DNA of 64,000 nucleotides from Legionella londiniensis (lineage in GTDB: Bacteria > Pseudomonadota > Gammaproteobacteria > Legionellales > Legionellaceae), in contig NZ_LNYK01000010.1 in the NCBI RefSeq assembly GCF_001467825.1, positions 1 through 64,000 on the forward strand, in the 5' to 3' direction. Below the pieces are notes generated by a model. It worked only from the letters and a program-made list of their open reading frames with translations. It had not been told where the DNA came from and made no database searches. The position numbers and the translations under genes are program-made. This document shows, in pieces, positions 44,861 to 56,414 of this stretch. Within the stretch, counting starts at the first letter, position 1. Each line of letters opens with the position of its first letter.

Positions 44861-45633
44861 GCTTTCTTATCCTCCACGTCAGGCAATTCATCAATCAAGT
44901 GATCAGGATAGAGTTGCTTCAATCCACGATACAACGTCCCCTGAGCATTCATCACCGCAAAAATAAACCCTTCTTTCCCATCAAGAAATCCCCTTTGCAA
45001 TACAAAGCAGCGAAAAAACATCCACACGGTTCCAACAGCAGTTTTAGTAAAGCTGATTTTCTTTTTTTCCTTAATGCGTATTTTTGCGCTGTAAGAAGAA
45101 TACCGGTTTAGCTTGTAAAGCGCGTGACTTAAATCACGAAAGGAATGATGGCGGATGGGCGTACTGATTTTACCGATTCTTGCATCCTTTGGCAGAATAA
45201 TTTTTTCATGGACAATATCATGGCTGTATCTTGCACCCTGTCGTTTGAATAAGCGGATATGCCGTTTGGGACTTGAAGAGTATCGCAAAGCCTTGTTATA
45301 AAAATACATACGGATTGGGATGCGGTAAGCATCTGCCTTATTGGATTGAATGGCTTTTTCAATAGCATTTTTAAGCAATTCATCAACCGATTCGTCGGCA
45401 TCTAGATTTAAAACCCATTCCCCTGAGGCATAAGCCAGGGCACGTTGTTTTTGAACCCCATATCCCTGCCAATCTGTTTCGTATACTTTATCTGTATATT
45501 CTTTAGCGATTTGCACCGTGCTATCGCTACTGCCTGAATCCAGAACAATGATTTCACCTGCAAAGCTTACTGACTCTAGACAGCGTCTAATATTCAACTC
45601 TTCATTTTTGGCAATTATAATGACACTCAGCAT
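44857..45633 (-). CDS. Family 2 glycosyltransferase, LPS core type (WaaE/KdtX-like)
   Basis: 258 residues, GT-A fold. LDSGSSDST and NLDADESV (about residue 78, DxD-like) bind the nucleotide sugar and metal, and the C-terminal RFWLQRGFLDG-like segment (here FVLQRGFLDGKEG) is typical for WaaE/KdtX beta-glucosyltransferases of LPS core. Coupled to the O-antigen ligase. The 90 bases to clpA hold no clear terminator. Confidence 0.85.
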   Translation of the reverse strand: MLSVIIIAKNEELNIRRCLESVSFAGEIIVLDSGSSDSTVQIAKEYTDKVYETDWQGYGVQKQRALAYASGEWVLNLDADESVDELLKNAIEKAIQSNKADAYRIPIRMYFYNKALRYSSSPKRHIRLFKRQGARYSHDIVHEKIILPKDARIGKISTPIRHHSFRDLSHALYKLNRYSSYSAKIRIKEKKKISFTKTAVGTVWMFFRCFVLQRGFLDGKEGFIFAVMNAQGTLYRGLKQLYPDHLIDELPDVEDKKA

Positions 45634-45723
45634 GTCTTTTTATCATTTTAACATCTAAATAGGGTTCATTTTAGCCGAACCACACTTGAAATGTAAGCTT
45701 TCCACGATAGAGCCAGCCTCAGG

Positions 45724-47994
45724 CTAGTTCGGCACTCCTTCGCGGTGGCTGTAGGTTTCAAAATAGAGTTTGCCGTCTTTCATTTTCAAAATCACATGGC
45801 CGCCATTGGTTAATTTTCCAAAGAGTAACTCTTCAGCCAAAGGTTTTTTAACATTATCTTGGATAAGGCGTGCCATTGGGCGTGCGCCCATGGTTTTGTT
45901 GTAGCCGTGTTCAATCAACCACTCCCGTGCAGGTTGCTCAACCTTAAACGTCACGCCTTTATTACTCAGTTGTTCTTCAAGTTCCATGATAAACTTGTCG
46001 ACGACAAGTCCAATGGTTTTTACATCCAGTGCCGTGAAGTTGATGATGGCATCCAGGCGGTTTCTAAATTCCGGGCTGAATTGACGTTTAATCGCTGCCA
46101 TCCCGTCATCGCTGTTATCCTGCTGAGAAAAGCCAATAGAGTTTCTGCTGATTTCCTGGGCACCAGCATTACTGGTCATGACCAAAATCACGTGCCTGAA
46201 ATCTGCCTGCCGGCCGTTTGTATCGGTTAATGTGCCATGATCCATGATTTGCAATAAAAGATTGAACACATCAGGGTGAGCCTTTTCAATTTCATCAAGC
46301 AATACCACTGAGTGAGGGTTTTTGGTAACCGCTTCAGTCAACAAACCTCCCTGATCATATCCCACATAGCCAGGAGGTGCGCCAATTAAACGAGAAACCG
46401 TGTGTTTTTCCATGTACTCAGACATATCAAAGCGCAATAATTCAATCCCCAAAACGTTTGCCAATTGTCGGGTTACTTCTGTTTTACCGACTCCTGTGGG
46501 ACCTGCAAAGAGAAAACAGCCAACAGGTTTTTGCGGCTCCCTGAGACCTGAACGGGCTAATTTAATAGCCGATGCCAATGCCGTTATGGCATCATCTTGT
46601 CCGTAAACCAACAATTTTAAATCTCGTTCCAGGTTGCGAAGGGTATCTTTGTCACGCGCTGAAACTTTTTTGAGCGGAATCCTTGCAATTTTAGCAACCA
46701 CATTTTCAATTTCAGTCACACTGATGATTTTCTTACGTTTATTCGCAGATAATAAATTCTGATATGCGCCAGCCTCATCGACCACATCAATGGCTTTATC
46801 CGGTAAAAAGCGATCGTTGATGTATTTTGCCGATAACTCTGCGGCAGCACGAAGCGCTGGAATCGTAAACTTAACATTGTGATGTGACTCAAGCCTTCCT
46901 TTAAGCCCTTTTAAAATTTCAAATGTCTCATCAACGCTCGGTTCTGAGATATCAATTTTTTGGAAACGCCTGGCTAAGGCACGGTCTTTCTCAAAAATTC
47001 CACGATACTCCTGATAGGTTGTCGAACCAATGCATTTCAATTCACCGTTGGCCAAGAGAGGCTTAATTAAATTTGAAGCATCCATCACACCGCCGGAAGC
47101 TGCCCCTGCTCCGATGATGGTATGAATTTCATCGATAAATAGAATTCCGCCATCATGTTCGCCAAGCTGTTTTAACACAGCTTTCAGACGTTTTTCAAAA
47201 TCTCCCCGGTATTTTGTTCCAGCCAAAAGCGCCCCTAAATCCAGAGAATAAACAACACATTTTTTAATGGCTTCTGGGACTTGGCCGTCTACAATTCGGC
47301 GGGCAAGGCCTTCTGCAATCGCGGTTTTTCCAACGCCGGCTTCACCAACCAGCAGGGGATTGTTTTTTCGCCTACGGCATAAAACTTGAATAGTACGCTG
47401 AATTTCTTCATTGCGTCCGATTAGGGGGTCGATTTTACCCATTCTGGCGCGCTTGTTGAGATTCATACAATAGCTTTCCAAGGGAGACTCATTACCCTCG
47501 GCAGTCATCATATCTTCATCCATAGCCGAATTCATATTGTCCTGCAAATCATTATTCTGATATTTGGAAACCCCGTGAGATATGTAATTGATCACATCAA
47601 GCCTTGTGATGTTTTCTCGGCGCAGGAAATAGACAGCCTGACTCTCTTGCTCACTGAATATAGCCGCCAATACATTAGCCCCGCTTACTTCAGTTTTACC
47701 TGCAGACTGCACGTGGAAAACTGCCCGCTGCAGAACACGCTGAAAACCAAGCGTCGGCTGTGTTTCCCTGTCCATCTCATCTTCGGGGATTCTCGGCGTT
47801 GTTTCATCAATAAATTCAGTTAAATCACGGCGCAAGGCTTCAATATTAGCATCGCAAGCCTGCAGCACATTTCCTGCTGCTGGATTGTCAAGCAGCGATA
47901 AGAGCAAATGTTCTACCGTCATAAATTCATGACGTTTTTCTTTTGCTTCTTTAAAAGCCAGATTTAAGGTGAATTCAAGCTCTTTGTTTAACAT
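45724..47994 (-). CDS. clpA: ATP-dependent Clp protease ATP-binding subunit ClpA
   Basis: 756 residues from the ATG at 47994 (GGAGG upstream), near the 758 of E. coli; a longer frame upstream overlaps clpS and is not used. N-terminal double Clp-N repeat, two AAA+ modules with Walker [11 protein letters not shown] and [10 protein letters not shown], and the ClpP-docking loop, which reads NSIGFSQ instead of the common IGL. Unfolds substrates, including those delivered by ClpS, for ClpP. Confidence 0.95.
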   Translation of the reverse strand: MLNKELEFTLNLAFKEAKEKRHEFMTVEHLLLSLLDNPAAGNVLQACDANIEALRRDLTEFIDETTPRIPEDEMDRETQPTLGFQRVLQRAVFHVQSAGKTEVSGANVLAAIFSEQESQAVYFLRRENITRLDVINYISHGVSKYQNNDLQDNMNSAMDEDMMTAEGNESPLESYCMNLNKRARMGKIDPLIGRNEEIQRTIQVLCRRRKNNPLLVGEAGVGKTAIAEGLARRIVDGQVPEAIKKCVVYSLDLGALLAGTKYRGDFEKRLKAVLKQLGEHDGGILFIDEIHTIIGAGAASGGVMDASNLIKPLLANGELKCIGSTTYQEYRGIFEKDRALARRFQKIDISEPSVDETFEILKGLKGRLESHHNVKFTIPALRAAAELSAKYINDRFLPDKAIDVVDEAGAYQNLLSANKRKKIISVTEIENVVAKIARIPLKKVSARDKDTLRNLERDLKLLVYGQDDAITALASAIKLARSGLREPQKPVGCFLFAGPTGVGKTEVTRQLANVLGIELLRFDMSEYMEKHTVSRLIGAPPGYVGYDQGGLLTEAVTKNPHSVVLLDEIEKAHPDVFNLLLQIMDHGTLTDTNGRQADFRHVILVMTSNAGAQEISRNSIGFSQQDNSDDGMAAIKRQFSPEFRNRLDAIINFTALDVKTIGLVVDKFIMELEEQLSNKGVTFKVEQPAREWLIEHGYNKTMGARPMARLIQDNVKKPLAEELLFGKLTNGGHVILKMKDGKLYFETYSHREGVPN

Positions 47995-48023
47995 GGTCGC
48001 TGCTCCTCCTATCCAGCAATGCT

Positions 48024-48347
48024 TCAATCCGGTTCCATGCTGCATAGCAATGGATGTTCATTTTTCCTGGCGTAATCGTTGACCAGGGCTACTTTGGTTT
48101 CGGCTATATCCCGTGTAAATCTGCCGCAAACACCGCGTCCTTGGAAATGTACCTGTAGCATCACCTGTACTGCGGTTTCTTCATTAAAATGAAAAAATCG
48201 TCTCAATACCTCAACTACAAAATCCATTGGGGTATAATCGTCATTCAGTAAAATGACCTTATATTTTCTGGGTTCTTTAAGAGCCGGAGCGGCTTTAGAT
48301 TCCGCGGTCTTATGCTCTACAATTTCCCCCAAATACCACCTACTCAT
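48024..48347 (-). CDS. clpS: ClpS adaptor protein
   Basis: 107 residues from ATG 48347 with AAAGGG upstream. The N-degron site is clear: [14 protein letters not shown] (about residues 32-45), Met/Leu in [14 protein letters not shown]. It delivers N-end rule substrates to ClpA, encoded 30 bases downstream. A conserved pairing in gammaproteobacteria. Confidence 0.94.
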   Translation of the reverse strand: MSRWYLGEIVEHKTAESKAAPALKEPRKYKVILLNDDYTPMDFVVEVLRRFFHFNEETAVQVMLQVHFQGRGVCGRFTRDIAETKVALVNDYARKNEHPLLCSMEPD

Positions 48348-48521
48348 GACAAACACCCTTTATTAAATTTATAGACTTTCAAGATGAATTTAGCCAGTAA
48401 ATATACCCTAAACTTCATAAGAAAACGCATACATGTTTAAAATATTTGAAGTGATTATGAAAAAATATATAACAACTTGTTTAAATTTAAAAAATCAATC
48501 TGGATGTGCTATGATTATATT

Positions 48522-48637
48522 TTAAACATTTCTGAATCATATATCCGGGTGCAAGAAGGGATGGGAGGGGTTGTTAGAGTTTTATCTTGAGGATGATTTT
48601 GAGTTGGGCACGGCTAACCAGGCCATGCCCTTTTTAA
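48522..48637 (+). ncRNA. Candidate GGA-rich small RNA between clpS and icd
   Basis: The 283-base gap between clpS and icd (both minus strand) has plus-strand signals no gene explains: an extended -10 TG-C-TATGAT (48507-48515), three GGA motifs (48559-48561, 48564-48566, 48591-48593) and a strong terminator ending at 48635. An expected transcript of roughly 115 bases would be the size of RsmY/RsmZ RNAs. TTAAACATTTCTGA (48522-48535) matches the reported LetA box TNAGAAATTTCTNA at all but two fixed positions, though it would sit at the transcript start rather than upstream. Family assignment is tentative. Confidence 0.4.
48606..48635 (+). terminator. Rho-independent terminator on the plus strand
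   Basis: GGGCACGGC (48606-48614) pairs with GGCCATGCCC (48621-48630), one mismatch, followed by TTTTT. On the minus strand no U-tract follows, so it does not fit as the icd terminator alone. Confidence 0.65.
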
Positions 48638-48639
48638 AT

Positions 48640-49896
48640 TTACATATGACTGATAACGGCTTCACCAAAACCTGAGCAACTCACACAAGTTGCATCCTCC
48701 ATTAAGCGCGCAAAATCATAAGTTACTGTCTTTGCCTGAATGGCTCCTTCAACGCCTTGAATGATTAAGTCAGCTGCTTCCTTCCAGCCAAGATGACGAA
48801 GCATCATTTCTGCAGATAAAATAATCGAGCCTGGATTGACTTTATTTTGTCCGGCATATTTTGGTGCCGTTCCATGTGTTGCTTCGAATACGGCAACGCT
48901 ATCACTCATATTAGCTCCGGGTGCAATTCCAATACCACCCACTTGAGCTGCCAGGGCATCCGAAATATAGTCACCGTTCAGATTCAGCGTTGCAACGACA
49001 CTGTATTCTTCAGGCCGCAATAAAATTTGCTGCAAAAAAGCATCGGCAATAACATCTTTAATGATAATGGATTGGCCATTTTTGGGGTTTTTAACTTCAA
49101 GCCAAGGCCCGCCCTCAAATTCAACAGCATCAAAATCATCCTTGGCAACCTGATATCCCCATTCTTTAAAGGCGCCTTCAGTAAACTTCATAATGTTACC
49201 TTTGTGGACGAGAGTTACCGAATCACGGTTGTTATCAATAGCATATTGGATTGCCGCCTTAACTAGCCTTGAAGTCCCTGCTTTAGATACAGGTTTAATG
49301 CCGATGCCGCAGTGCTCTGGAAAGCGGATTTTTTTGACGCCCATCTCTTCCTGTAAAAACCGAATGACTTTATTGGCTTCCTTACTGTCGGCTTGCCATT
49401 CAATACCTGCATAGATATCTTCAGAATTTTCACGGAAAATGACTATATCTGTATTCCAGGGTTCTTTTACTGGACTTGGCGTACCGGAAAAATAGCGCAC
49501 AGGCCGCAGGCAGACATAAAGATCAAGTTCCTGGCGAATGGTTACGTTTAAAGAACGAATCCCGCCGCCCACAGGGGTAGTAAGAGGGCCTTTTATGGAT
49601 ACGAGAAATTGCTTAATTGCCTGTAACGTCTCATCTGGCAGCCACTTATCCTTGCCATAAACTTTAACTGCTTTCTCTCCAGCATAAATTTCCATCCAGG
49701 AGATTTTTCTTTTACCTTCATAGGCCTTTTTTACTGCCGCATCGACAACCTGGATCATGACGGGACTTACATCAACACCTATCCCATCACCTTCAATATA
49801 TGGAATAATTGGTTGCTCTGGAACATTGAGTGTTGAATTAGAGTTTAATGTGATTGCTTCGCCTTCACGGGGTACTTGTATCTTATCAAACATCAT
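48640..49896 (-). CDS. icd: NADP-dependent isocitrate dehydrogenase
   Basis: TCA-cycle enzyme, 418 residues, close to the E. coli protein (416). Substrate residues include Ser in [13 protein letters not shown] (about 115) and the Arg cluster in [15 protein letters not shown]; nucleotide site in [15 protein letters not shown] (about residue 343), with Lys and Tyr that indicate NADP use. The Ser phosphorylated by AceK in E. coli is present. Reads in the same direction as clpS and mreBCD. Confidence 0.96.
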   Translation of the reverse strand: MMFDKIQVPREGEAITLNSNSTLNVPEQPIIPYIEGDGIGVDVSPVMIQVVDAAVKKAYEGKRKISWMEIYAGEKAVKVYGKDKWLPDETLQAIKQFLVSIKGPLTTPVGGGIRSLNVTIRQELDLYVCLRPVRYFSGTPSPVKEPWNTDIVIFRENSEDIYAGIEWQADSKEANKVIRFLQEEMGVKKIRFPEHCGIGIKPVSKAGTSRLVKAAIQYAIDNNRDSVTLVHKGNIMKFTEGAFKEWGYQVAKDDFDAVEFEGGPWLEVKNPKNGQSIIIKDVIADAFLQQILLRPEEYSVVATLNLNGDYISDALAAQVGGIGIAPGANMSDSVAVFEATHGTAPKYAGQNKVNPGSIILSAEMMLRHLGWKEAADLIIQGVEGAIQAKTVTYDFARLMEDATCVSCSGFGEAVISHM

Positions 49897-49963
49897 TAGA
49901 ACCTCTTTGTCTGTTAAAGTGGGTCATCATAGCATGCGAAACAGAATTTTTCATTCCGAACCC

Positions 49964-50446
49964 TTACGGATGAACAAATAGTTTCGGCAAAAGGATTTTA
50001 TCAGCCAGGCTTTTAAACCAGGGCCACAACAACATAGTCATTGCAGCGCGGCATAAACCGGGCCAAAACTCATAATGATACCCCTGGAAGGCATCCAGTA
50101 TAATAAGCAAGAATTGATATACATAACAAAAAAAGCCTACAAGAATAATTTGCTGAGTCGGGGAAAAAAAGCTAAACCGGCGCGCTTTGCTTGCGGCAAG
50201 CCAGGTCGTCAAAAGCATTGAAAAGGCATGTTCGCCAAGCGTTGTCACGAGTAAAACATCAAGACACAATCCAATTAAAAATACTGCCGCGACGTTAAAA
50301 TATTGGGGCATAAAAAATTGAAGATAAAGAACCAATATAAACGCCCATGACGGCCTTAAATCCCCAAGAAATTCCGGCAAGGGAATAATAGCCAGAACAA
50401 AACTGAGGGAGAGCAGTAATAAAAAGCGCGGTTTTAAAAAAATCAT
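49964..50446 (-). CDS. mreD: Rod shape-determining protein MreD
   Basis: 160 residues, five or six hydrophobic helices, third gene of mreBCD. Starts 12 bases after the mreC stop. Low sequence conservation is normal for MreD; position and topology decide the call. The icd promoter must lie in the last part of this gene or the 67 bases after it. Confidence 0.88.
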   Translation of the reverse strand: MIFLKPRFLLLLSLSFVLAIIPLPEFLGDLRPSWAFILVLYLQFFMPQYFNVAAVFLIGLCLDVLLVTTLGEHAFSMLLTTWLAASKARRFSFFSPTQQIILVGFFCYVYQFLLIILDAFQGYHYEFWPGLCRAAMTMLLWPWFKSLADKILLPKLFVHP

Positions 50447-50458
50447 ACATAGTCCCGA

Positions 50459-52418
<1,960 letters not shown>

Positions 52419-52499
52419 TTAACTCAATTTTGGATAAAAATCGACTGATCTTTAGCAAGAATTTCTAGAATAAAAAATGACTATATACTGAATACAACA

Positions 52500-52581
52500 T
52501 TCGTTTAATTTTATCCCATCGAGCCTCTTACCGCTTTTCTCCTGCAGAAGGAGAAAAAAGATAGGAGAAAGATTAAACGAA
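52500..52581. repeat. Nested inverted-repeat element between mreB and comEA
   Basis: Outer arms TTCGTTTAAT (52500-52509) and ATTAAACGAA (52572-52581) are perfect complements. Inside is a second perfect stem TTTTCTCCT / AGGAGAAAA (52535-52543 with 52549-52557). A further GCCTCT (52523-52528) can pair with AGAGGC (52591-52596). No U-tract on either strand. The rest of the 293-base gap is AT-rich and must carry the mreB promoter; I see no gene in it. Confidence 0.5.
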
Positions 52582-52678
52582 CGTTGGACGAGAGGCATGC
52601 TGGACGCAGAATATCGAAATAATCCTGGCTAATGCATTAACTCAGTTAATGCTCCAAATTGAACCCTCTGAAATCGAA

Positions 52679-52987
52679 CTATTCTACCGCAAAGACCGCT
52701 TCGAGTTCAACCAGATGCGCTTTGACAAACTTTTCACCCAAACCATGGACGCGAGCCAACGTTTCAAGTGATTTGAAAGGGCCATGTTCATTGCGATACT
52801 GGACTATGGCTTCCGCACGCTTTTTTCCTATTCCTTTAAAGGAATGCGCGAGCGCTTTTGCATCTGCCTGATTAATGTTAATTTTAGCTGAGGAAACTTG
52901 AGACGAGCTGGCCGCAGGCTCCGTAGCGGCTGCACATAAGACAGGAGTACACAATGCAATAAAAAGAGACAAGACGATTGCTTTCAT
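52679..52987 (-). CDS. comEA: ComEA-like helix-hairpin-helix DNA-binding protein
   Basis: 102 residues: signal peptide (about 1-20) and a double helix-hairpin-helix domain, KININQADAKALAHSFKGIG and GPFKSLETLARVHGLG, with the hairpin Gly residues in place. Periplasmic ComEA pulls DNA through the outer membrane during transformation. Length fits the short Gram-negative form. Standing alone here. Confidence 0.88.
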   Translation of the reverse strand: MKAIVLSLFIALCTPVLCAAATEPAASSSQVSSAKININQADAKALAHSFKGIGKKRAEAIVQYRNEHGPFKSLETLARVHGLGEKFVKAHLVELEAVFAVE

Positions 52988-53021
52988 GAAAATTTCCTTA
53001 TTTTAGATTGGACTTAAATTC

Positions 53022-53047
53022 AAGTTCCTGTTTTCTTTCAGGAACTT
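53022..53047 (-). terminator. Hairpin after the M20 peptidase operon
   Basis: Perfect nine-base stem AAGTTCCTG / CAGGAACTT with an eight-base loop, 45 bases after the peptidase stop. The minus-strand RNA continues GAAUUUAAG, a weak U-tract. Probable end of the ppsA-to-peptidase transcript. Confidence 0.5.
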
Positions 53048-53091
53048 AAAAAATTAAACCATGAAATGTCCTGAATGTCGAGTTTTTGTAT

Positions 53092-54513
53092 TCACTCAAG
53101 GTCTTTATGCAAAAATTGTTGGTGGAGAACATCGGATATACAGGCCGTGATTTTTTTTGCCATATCCAAGTGCAGAAATTCATTCGGGCCATGTGCATTG
53201 GAATGGGGGCCCAAAACGCCGGTAATCATAAACTGGGCTTTAGGAAACTGCTTGCCAAGCATTGCCATAAATGGGATAGTGCCGCCTTCCCCCATGTAAA
53301 CAGGGGGTTTATTAAAGTATTTCATTGATGAGTCAAAAATGGCTTTTTGCAGCCACTTGGCCATTAAAGGCGCATGCCATCCTTCTGCGCTATCTGTGAT
53401 ATGAAAGGAAATTTTTGCCTGATAGGGCGGATCCCCGGTCAGCACTTTTTGCATTACCTGCGCTGCTTTTTCAGCATCAACCAAGGGCGGTAATCGCATG
53501 GACAGTTTGACGCTCGTGTATGGTCTTAAGACATTACCGGCATCAGCGACAGGAGGAAGGCCATTGGCGCCGGTTACGGCCAAATAAGGTCTCCACGTGC
53601 GATTTAAAATCAATTGCTGACAATCTGAATCCAAAGGTTTAACTCCCTCGTGCAGCGGAAATGCAGTAAATACTGCGTCGCCCAAAACTTCAGCACATTT
53701 TGCAGCCTCATTCACGCGCTGCGGAGGAATCTCGCAATATAATTCATCGAGAATGATTTCCCCGGTTTCCTGATTTTCAAGACGGCTGATTAACTGCCTG
53801 ATGACCCTGAAACTGTCGGCAACAATACCGCTTGCGCTGCCTGAATGAACCCCCTCTGAAATCAAGGCGGCAGACAATTCGCCTACAACATTACCCCGCA
53901 GCGAGGTAGTTATCCAAAGCTGTTCATAATTACCGGCTCCTGAGTCAAGGCAGATAACCAGTTTTGGCTCGCCGATTATATCTCTAAATTGCTTGATATA
54001 ATGGGGCAGATCGCAGCTGCCGCTTTCTTCGCTGCCTTCAATGATGATCACGCATCGGTCATGAGAAAGATGGTGTGTTTTTAAAGCGCGAATAGCTGTC
54101 AACGCCGAGTAGACAGCATATCCATCATCGGCGCTGCCCCTTCCATATAAGCGTCCCTCTTTGAGAACGGGACTCCAGGGGCCTAAACCATCGTGCCAGC
54201 CTTCCATTTCAGGTTGCTTGTCCATGTGGCCGTATAATAAAACTGTGTCATTCGATTGTCCGGGAATATCTATTAAAATAAGCGGCGTTCTGCCCTCAAG
54301 GCGCAGGACATCGAGCTTCATCCCCTCAACTGAATTTGCCCTGCACCAGGCAGCAAGATGCTCTGCTGCCTTATTCATATGTCCATGCTGATGCCAGTCT
54401 ATGTCAAAATGCGGTGACTTATTGGGTATTTTTATAAATTCGCAAAGGTTTGGGATAATATTTTCCTCCCATTCCTTGTTTATGAATTCATACATAGCGC
54501 TTTGATTTGGCAT
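53092..54513 (-). CDS. M20-family dipeptidase/deacylase
   Basis: 473 residues from the ATG at 54513, preceded by GAGGAA at proper distance and overlapping the upstream murG-like gene by 26 bases. Di-zinc motifs are complete: YGHMDKQPE (His, Asp), GRGSADDGY (Asp), EGSEESGS (catalytic Glu then Glu), CLDSGAG and C-terminal GPHSNAHGPNE (His). It resembles CNDP-type dipeptidases more than ArgE/DapE. Substrate unknown; linkage to a MurG-like enzyme invites a peptidoglycan-peptide role but this is a guess. Confidence 0.85.
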   Translation of the reverse strand: MPNQSAMYEFINKEWEENIIPNLCEFIKIPNKSPHFDIDWHQHGHMNKAAEHLAAWCRANSVEGMKLDVLRLEGRTPLILIDIPGQSNDTVLLYGHMDKQPEMEGWHDGLGPWSPVLKEGRLYGRGSADDGYAVYSALTAIRALKTHHLSHDRCVIIIEGSEESGSCDLPHYIKQFRDIIGEPKLVICLDSGAGNYEQLWITTSLRGNVVGELSAALISEGVHSGSASGIVADSFRVIRQLISRLENQETGEIILDELYCEIPPQRVNEAAKCAEVLGDAVFTAFPLHEGVKPLDSDCQQLILNRTWRPYLAVTGANGLPPVADAGNVLRPYTSVKLSMRLPPLVDAEKAAQVMQKVLTGDPPYQAKISFHITDSAEGWHAPLMAKWLQKAIFDSSMKYFNKPPVYMGEGGTIPFMAMLGKQFPKAQFMITGVLGPHSNAHGPNEFLHLDMAKKITACISDVLHQQFLHKDLE

Positions 54514-55579
54514 GCACAGTTTCCTCAAGGATTCCGATAATTTGGTTTGACGCAGAATCAATCTGGAGACTTTTAATTTTAGCAGTAATTGCTTCCCTGT
54601 TTTGATAAACCTCGTCAATAGCTTGCAAAAGTGTATCTGCTGCTAATTCTGTTTCATTAATAACCCGACTGATCCCCTGTTGTTGAAAGTAACAGGCATT
54701 TTGCACCTGATCGCCCCGGCTGACGCTGGAAGAAAGCGGAACCAGAACGTGAGGTTTCTGTAATGCCAGTATTTCATAAAGCGCGTTGGCGCCAGCGCGA
54801 GAAATCACCACATCACTGGCCGCAAAAAAATCAGCCAGTTCTTCCGCGGCATATTCAAGCTGATAATAACCTGTTTTTTCATAATAATCAGGATCAACTT
54901 TCCCGCGGCCGCAGAGATGGATCACCTGAAAGCGCTCGCAAAGGGTGTCTATTGCCTCGCGAACACAGAGATTTAATAATTTTGCTCCCTGACTTCCCCC
55001 AATGACCAGGAGACAGGGCTTTTGATTGTTAAAATGGCAGCGGCTAAGCCCGTTTTCTTTTTTGCCTGAGAATAGAGCTTGTCGTAACGGTGTACCCGTG
55101 ATTTCAACTTTCTGCATATTCTTAAAATGTTTCTTTGCAGCGGCAAAGGTCAGACAAATTTTATCAACAAAAGGAAAGCTCAACCGATTTGCAAGTCCCG
55201 GGGTTATGTCTGATTCATGTGCAATTATAGGAATACGGTTTAACCAGGCGCCAACAACGACGGGGAAAGCAACAAACCCGCCTTTAGAAAATACAACATC
55301 GGGCTTTAATCGTTGCAGCAACCGCCAGGACTGGATGATGCCAAGAAAAATTTTTAAGGGATCTTGAAAGTTTTGCCAGCTGAAATAGCGACGAAGCTTA
55401 CCTGAACTCACAGCATGGTATGGTATATGAATTGCGGAAATCATCTCTTTTTCAATGCCGTCTTTTGATCCAACATATTCAACCTGCCAACCGCGCTGCT
55501 GTAGTGTTTCAATCAAGGCAATATTAGGATTTACATGCCCTGCGGTACCGCCGCCTGTTAAAACAATTTTTTTATTCAT
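54488..55579 (-). CDS. murG: MurG-like UDP-GlcNAc transferase of Firmicutes type
   Basis: 363 residues, GT-B fold, MurG/GT28. N-domain loop LTGGGTAGHVNPNIAL (about 7-22), then SSGKLRRYFSW, VVFSKGGFVAFPVV, HESDITPGLANR, LVIGGSQGAK and the UDP-site SRAGANALYE with SRGDQVQNA. These segments match the form I know from Clostridium and relatives, not the GGTGGHVFPALA form of gammaproteobacterial dcw clusters. It is outside a dcw cluster, between nadC and an M20 peptidase. A second, native-type murG elsewhere in the genome is expected. Whether this copy makes lipid II is untested. Confidence 0.85.
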   Translation of the reverse strand: MNKKIVLTGGGTAGHVNPNIALIETLQQRGWQVEYVGSKDGIEKEMISAIHIPYHAVSSGKLRRYFSWQNFQDPLKIFLGIIQSWRLLQRLKPDVVFSKGGFVAFPVVVGAWLNRIPIIAHESDITPGLANRLSFPFVDKICLTFAAAKKHFKNMQKVEITGTPLRQALFSGKKENGLSRCHFNNQKPCLLVIGGSQGAKLLNLCVREAIDTLCERFQVIHLCGRGKVDPDYYEKTGYYQLEYAAEELADFFAASDVVISRAGANALYEILALQKPHVLVPLSSSVSRGDQVQNACYFQQQGISRVINETELAADTLLQAIDEVYQNREAITAKIKSLQIDSASNQIIGILEETVHAKSKRYV

Positions 55580-55580
55580 G

Positions 55581-56414
55581 TCATTCTACCAGCAAGCTTA
55601 GGTCGATGGCTTTTATGGATTTAGTGATGCTGCCAACAGAGATATAATCCACTCCAGTTTCTGCAAATTGGGATACAGTTTCCAGATGAATACCGCCTGA
55701 TGCCTCAAGCTCGCAGTTCTTTGGCTGATTCATTGCGACTGCCTTTTTTATCATATCAAGGCTGAAATTATCCAGTAAGATGCGATGCGGCCTGGCGGAT
55801 AAGGCCTCTTCAAATTCTTCCAGTGTTTCAACTTCAACTTCAATCAAAAGATCACTTCGTATTTCTTTTGCTTTTGCCACAGCACGCTTGATAGAACCGC
55901 ACGCCTTGATATGATTTTCCTTAATTAGAAAAGCATCGTACAAACCAAAGCGGTGGTTAAGCCCGCCTGCGCAGGCTACTGCATATTTTTGTGCCATTCG
56001 CAAACCAGGCAATGTTTTTCGTGTGTCCAGCAAGCGTGTTTTATACCCTTTTAAACATTCAAGAAAACGATAAGTCTGAGTGGCAGTCGCAGAAAGCATT
56101 TGCATAAAATTCAGTGCGGTACGCTCTGCTGTCAACAGACTTCGAGCATTACCGCGCAAGAGGCAAAGTGTTGTAGGTTCAGACAGAAAGCACCCCTCCC
56201 GAACCTGCCAGGAGAGTTCAATTTCAGGATCAATTTCCGCAAAGACCGCCTCAACCCAGGGTATGCCGCATATAAGCATTGCTTCGCGGGAAATGATTTT
56301 AGCGGTAACGGTCAGTTCCCTGGGCAATAACAAGGCAGTTACATCACCGGTTCCAATGTCTTCAGCCAAAGCCTCGCGAATTTCAGCGATTATATGTTTT
56401 TTTTCAGGAAGCAT
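55581..56414 (-). CDS. nadC: Nicotinate-nucleotide pyrophosphorylase (carboxylating)
   Basis: Converts quinolinate and PRPP to nicotinate mononucleotide. 277 residues from ATG 56414 (GAGG upstream), overlapping the antiporter stop by 11 bases. Motifs RTALNFMQ, LDTRKTLPGLR, GGLNHRFGLYDAFLIKENH and EASGGI are all present. It completes the pathway whose first two genes, nadB and nadA, lie on the other strand 5 kb away. Confidence 0.94.
   Translation of the reverse strand: MLPEKKHIIAEIREALAEDIGTGDVTALLLPRELTVTAKIISREAMLICGIPWVEAVFAEIDPEIELSWQVREGCFLSEPTTLCLLRGNARSLLTAERTALNFMQMLSATATQTYRFLECLKGYKTRLLDTRKTLPGLRMAQKYAVACAGGLNHRFGLYDAFLIKENHIKACGSIKRAVAKAKEIRSDLLIEVEVETLEEFEEALSARPHRILLDNFSLDMIKKAVAMNQPKNCELEASGGIHLETVSQFAETGVDYISVGSITKSIKAIDLSLLVE

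Noticed and set aside
47995-48045. 17-residue N-terminal extension of clpA overlapping clpS
   Set aside because: The ATG at 47994 has a good ribosome site and gives the family length; the extension has no similarity to ClpA.
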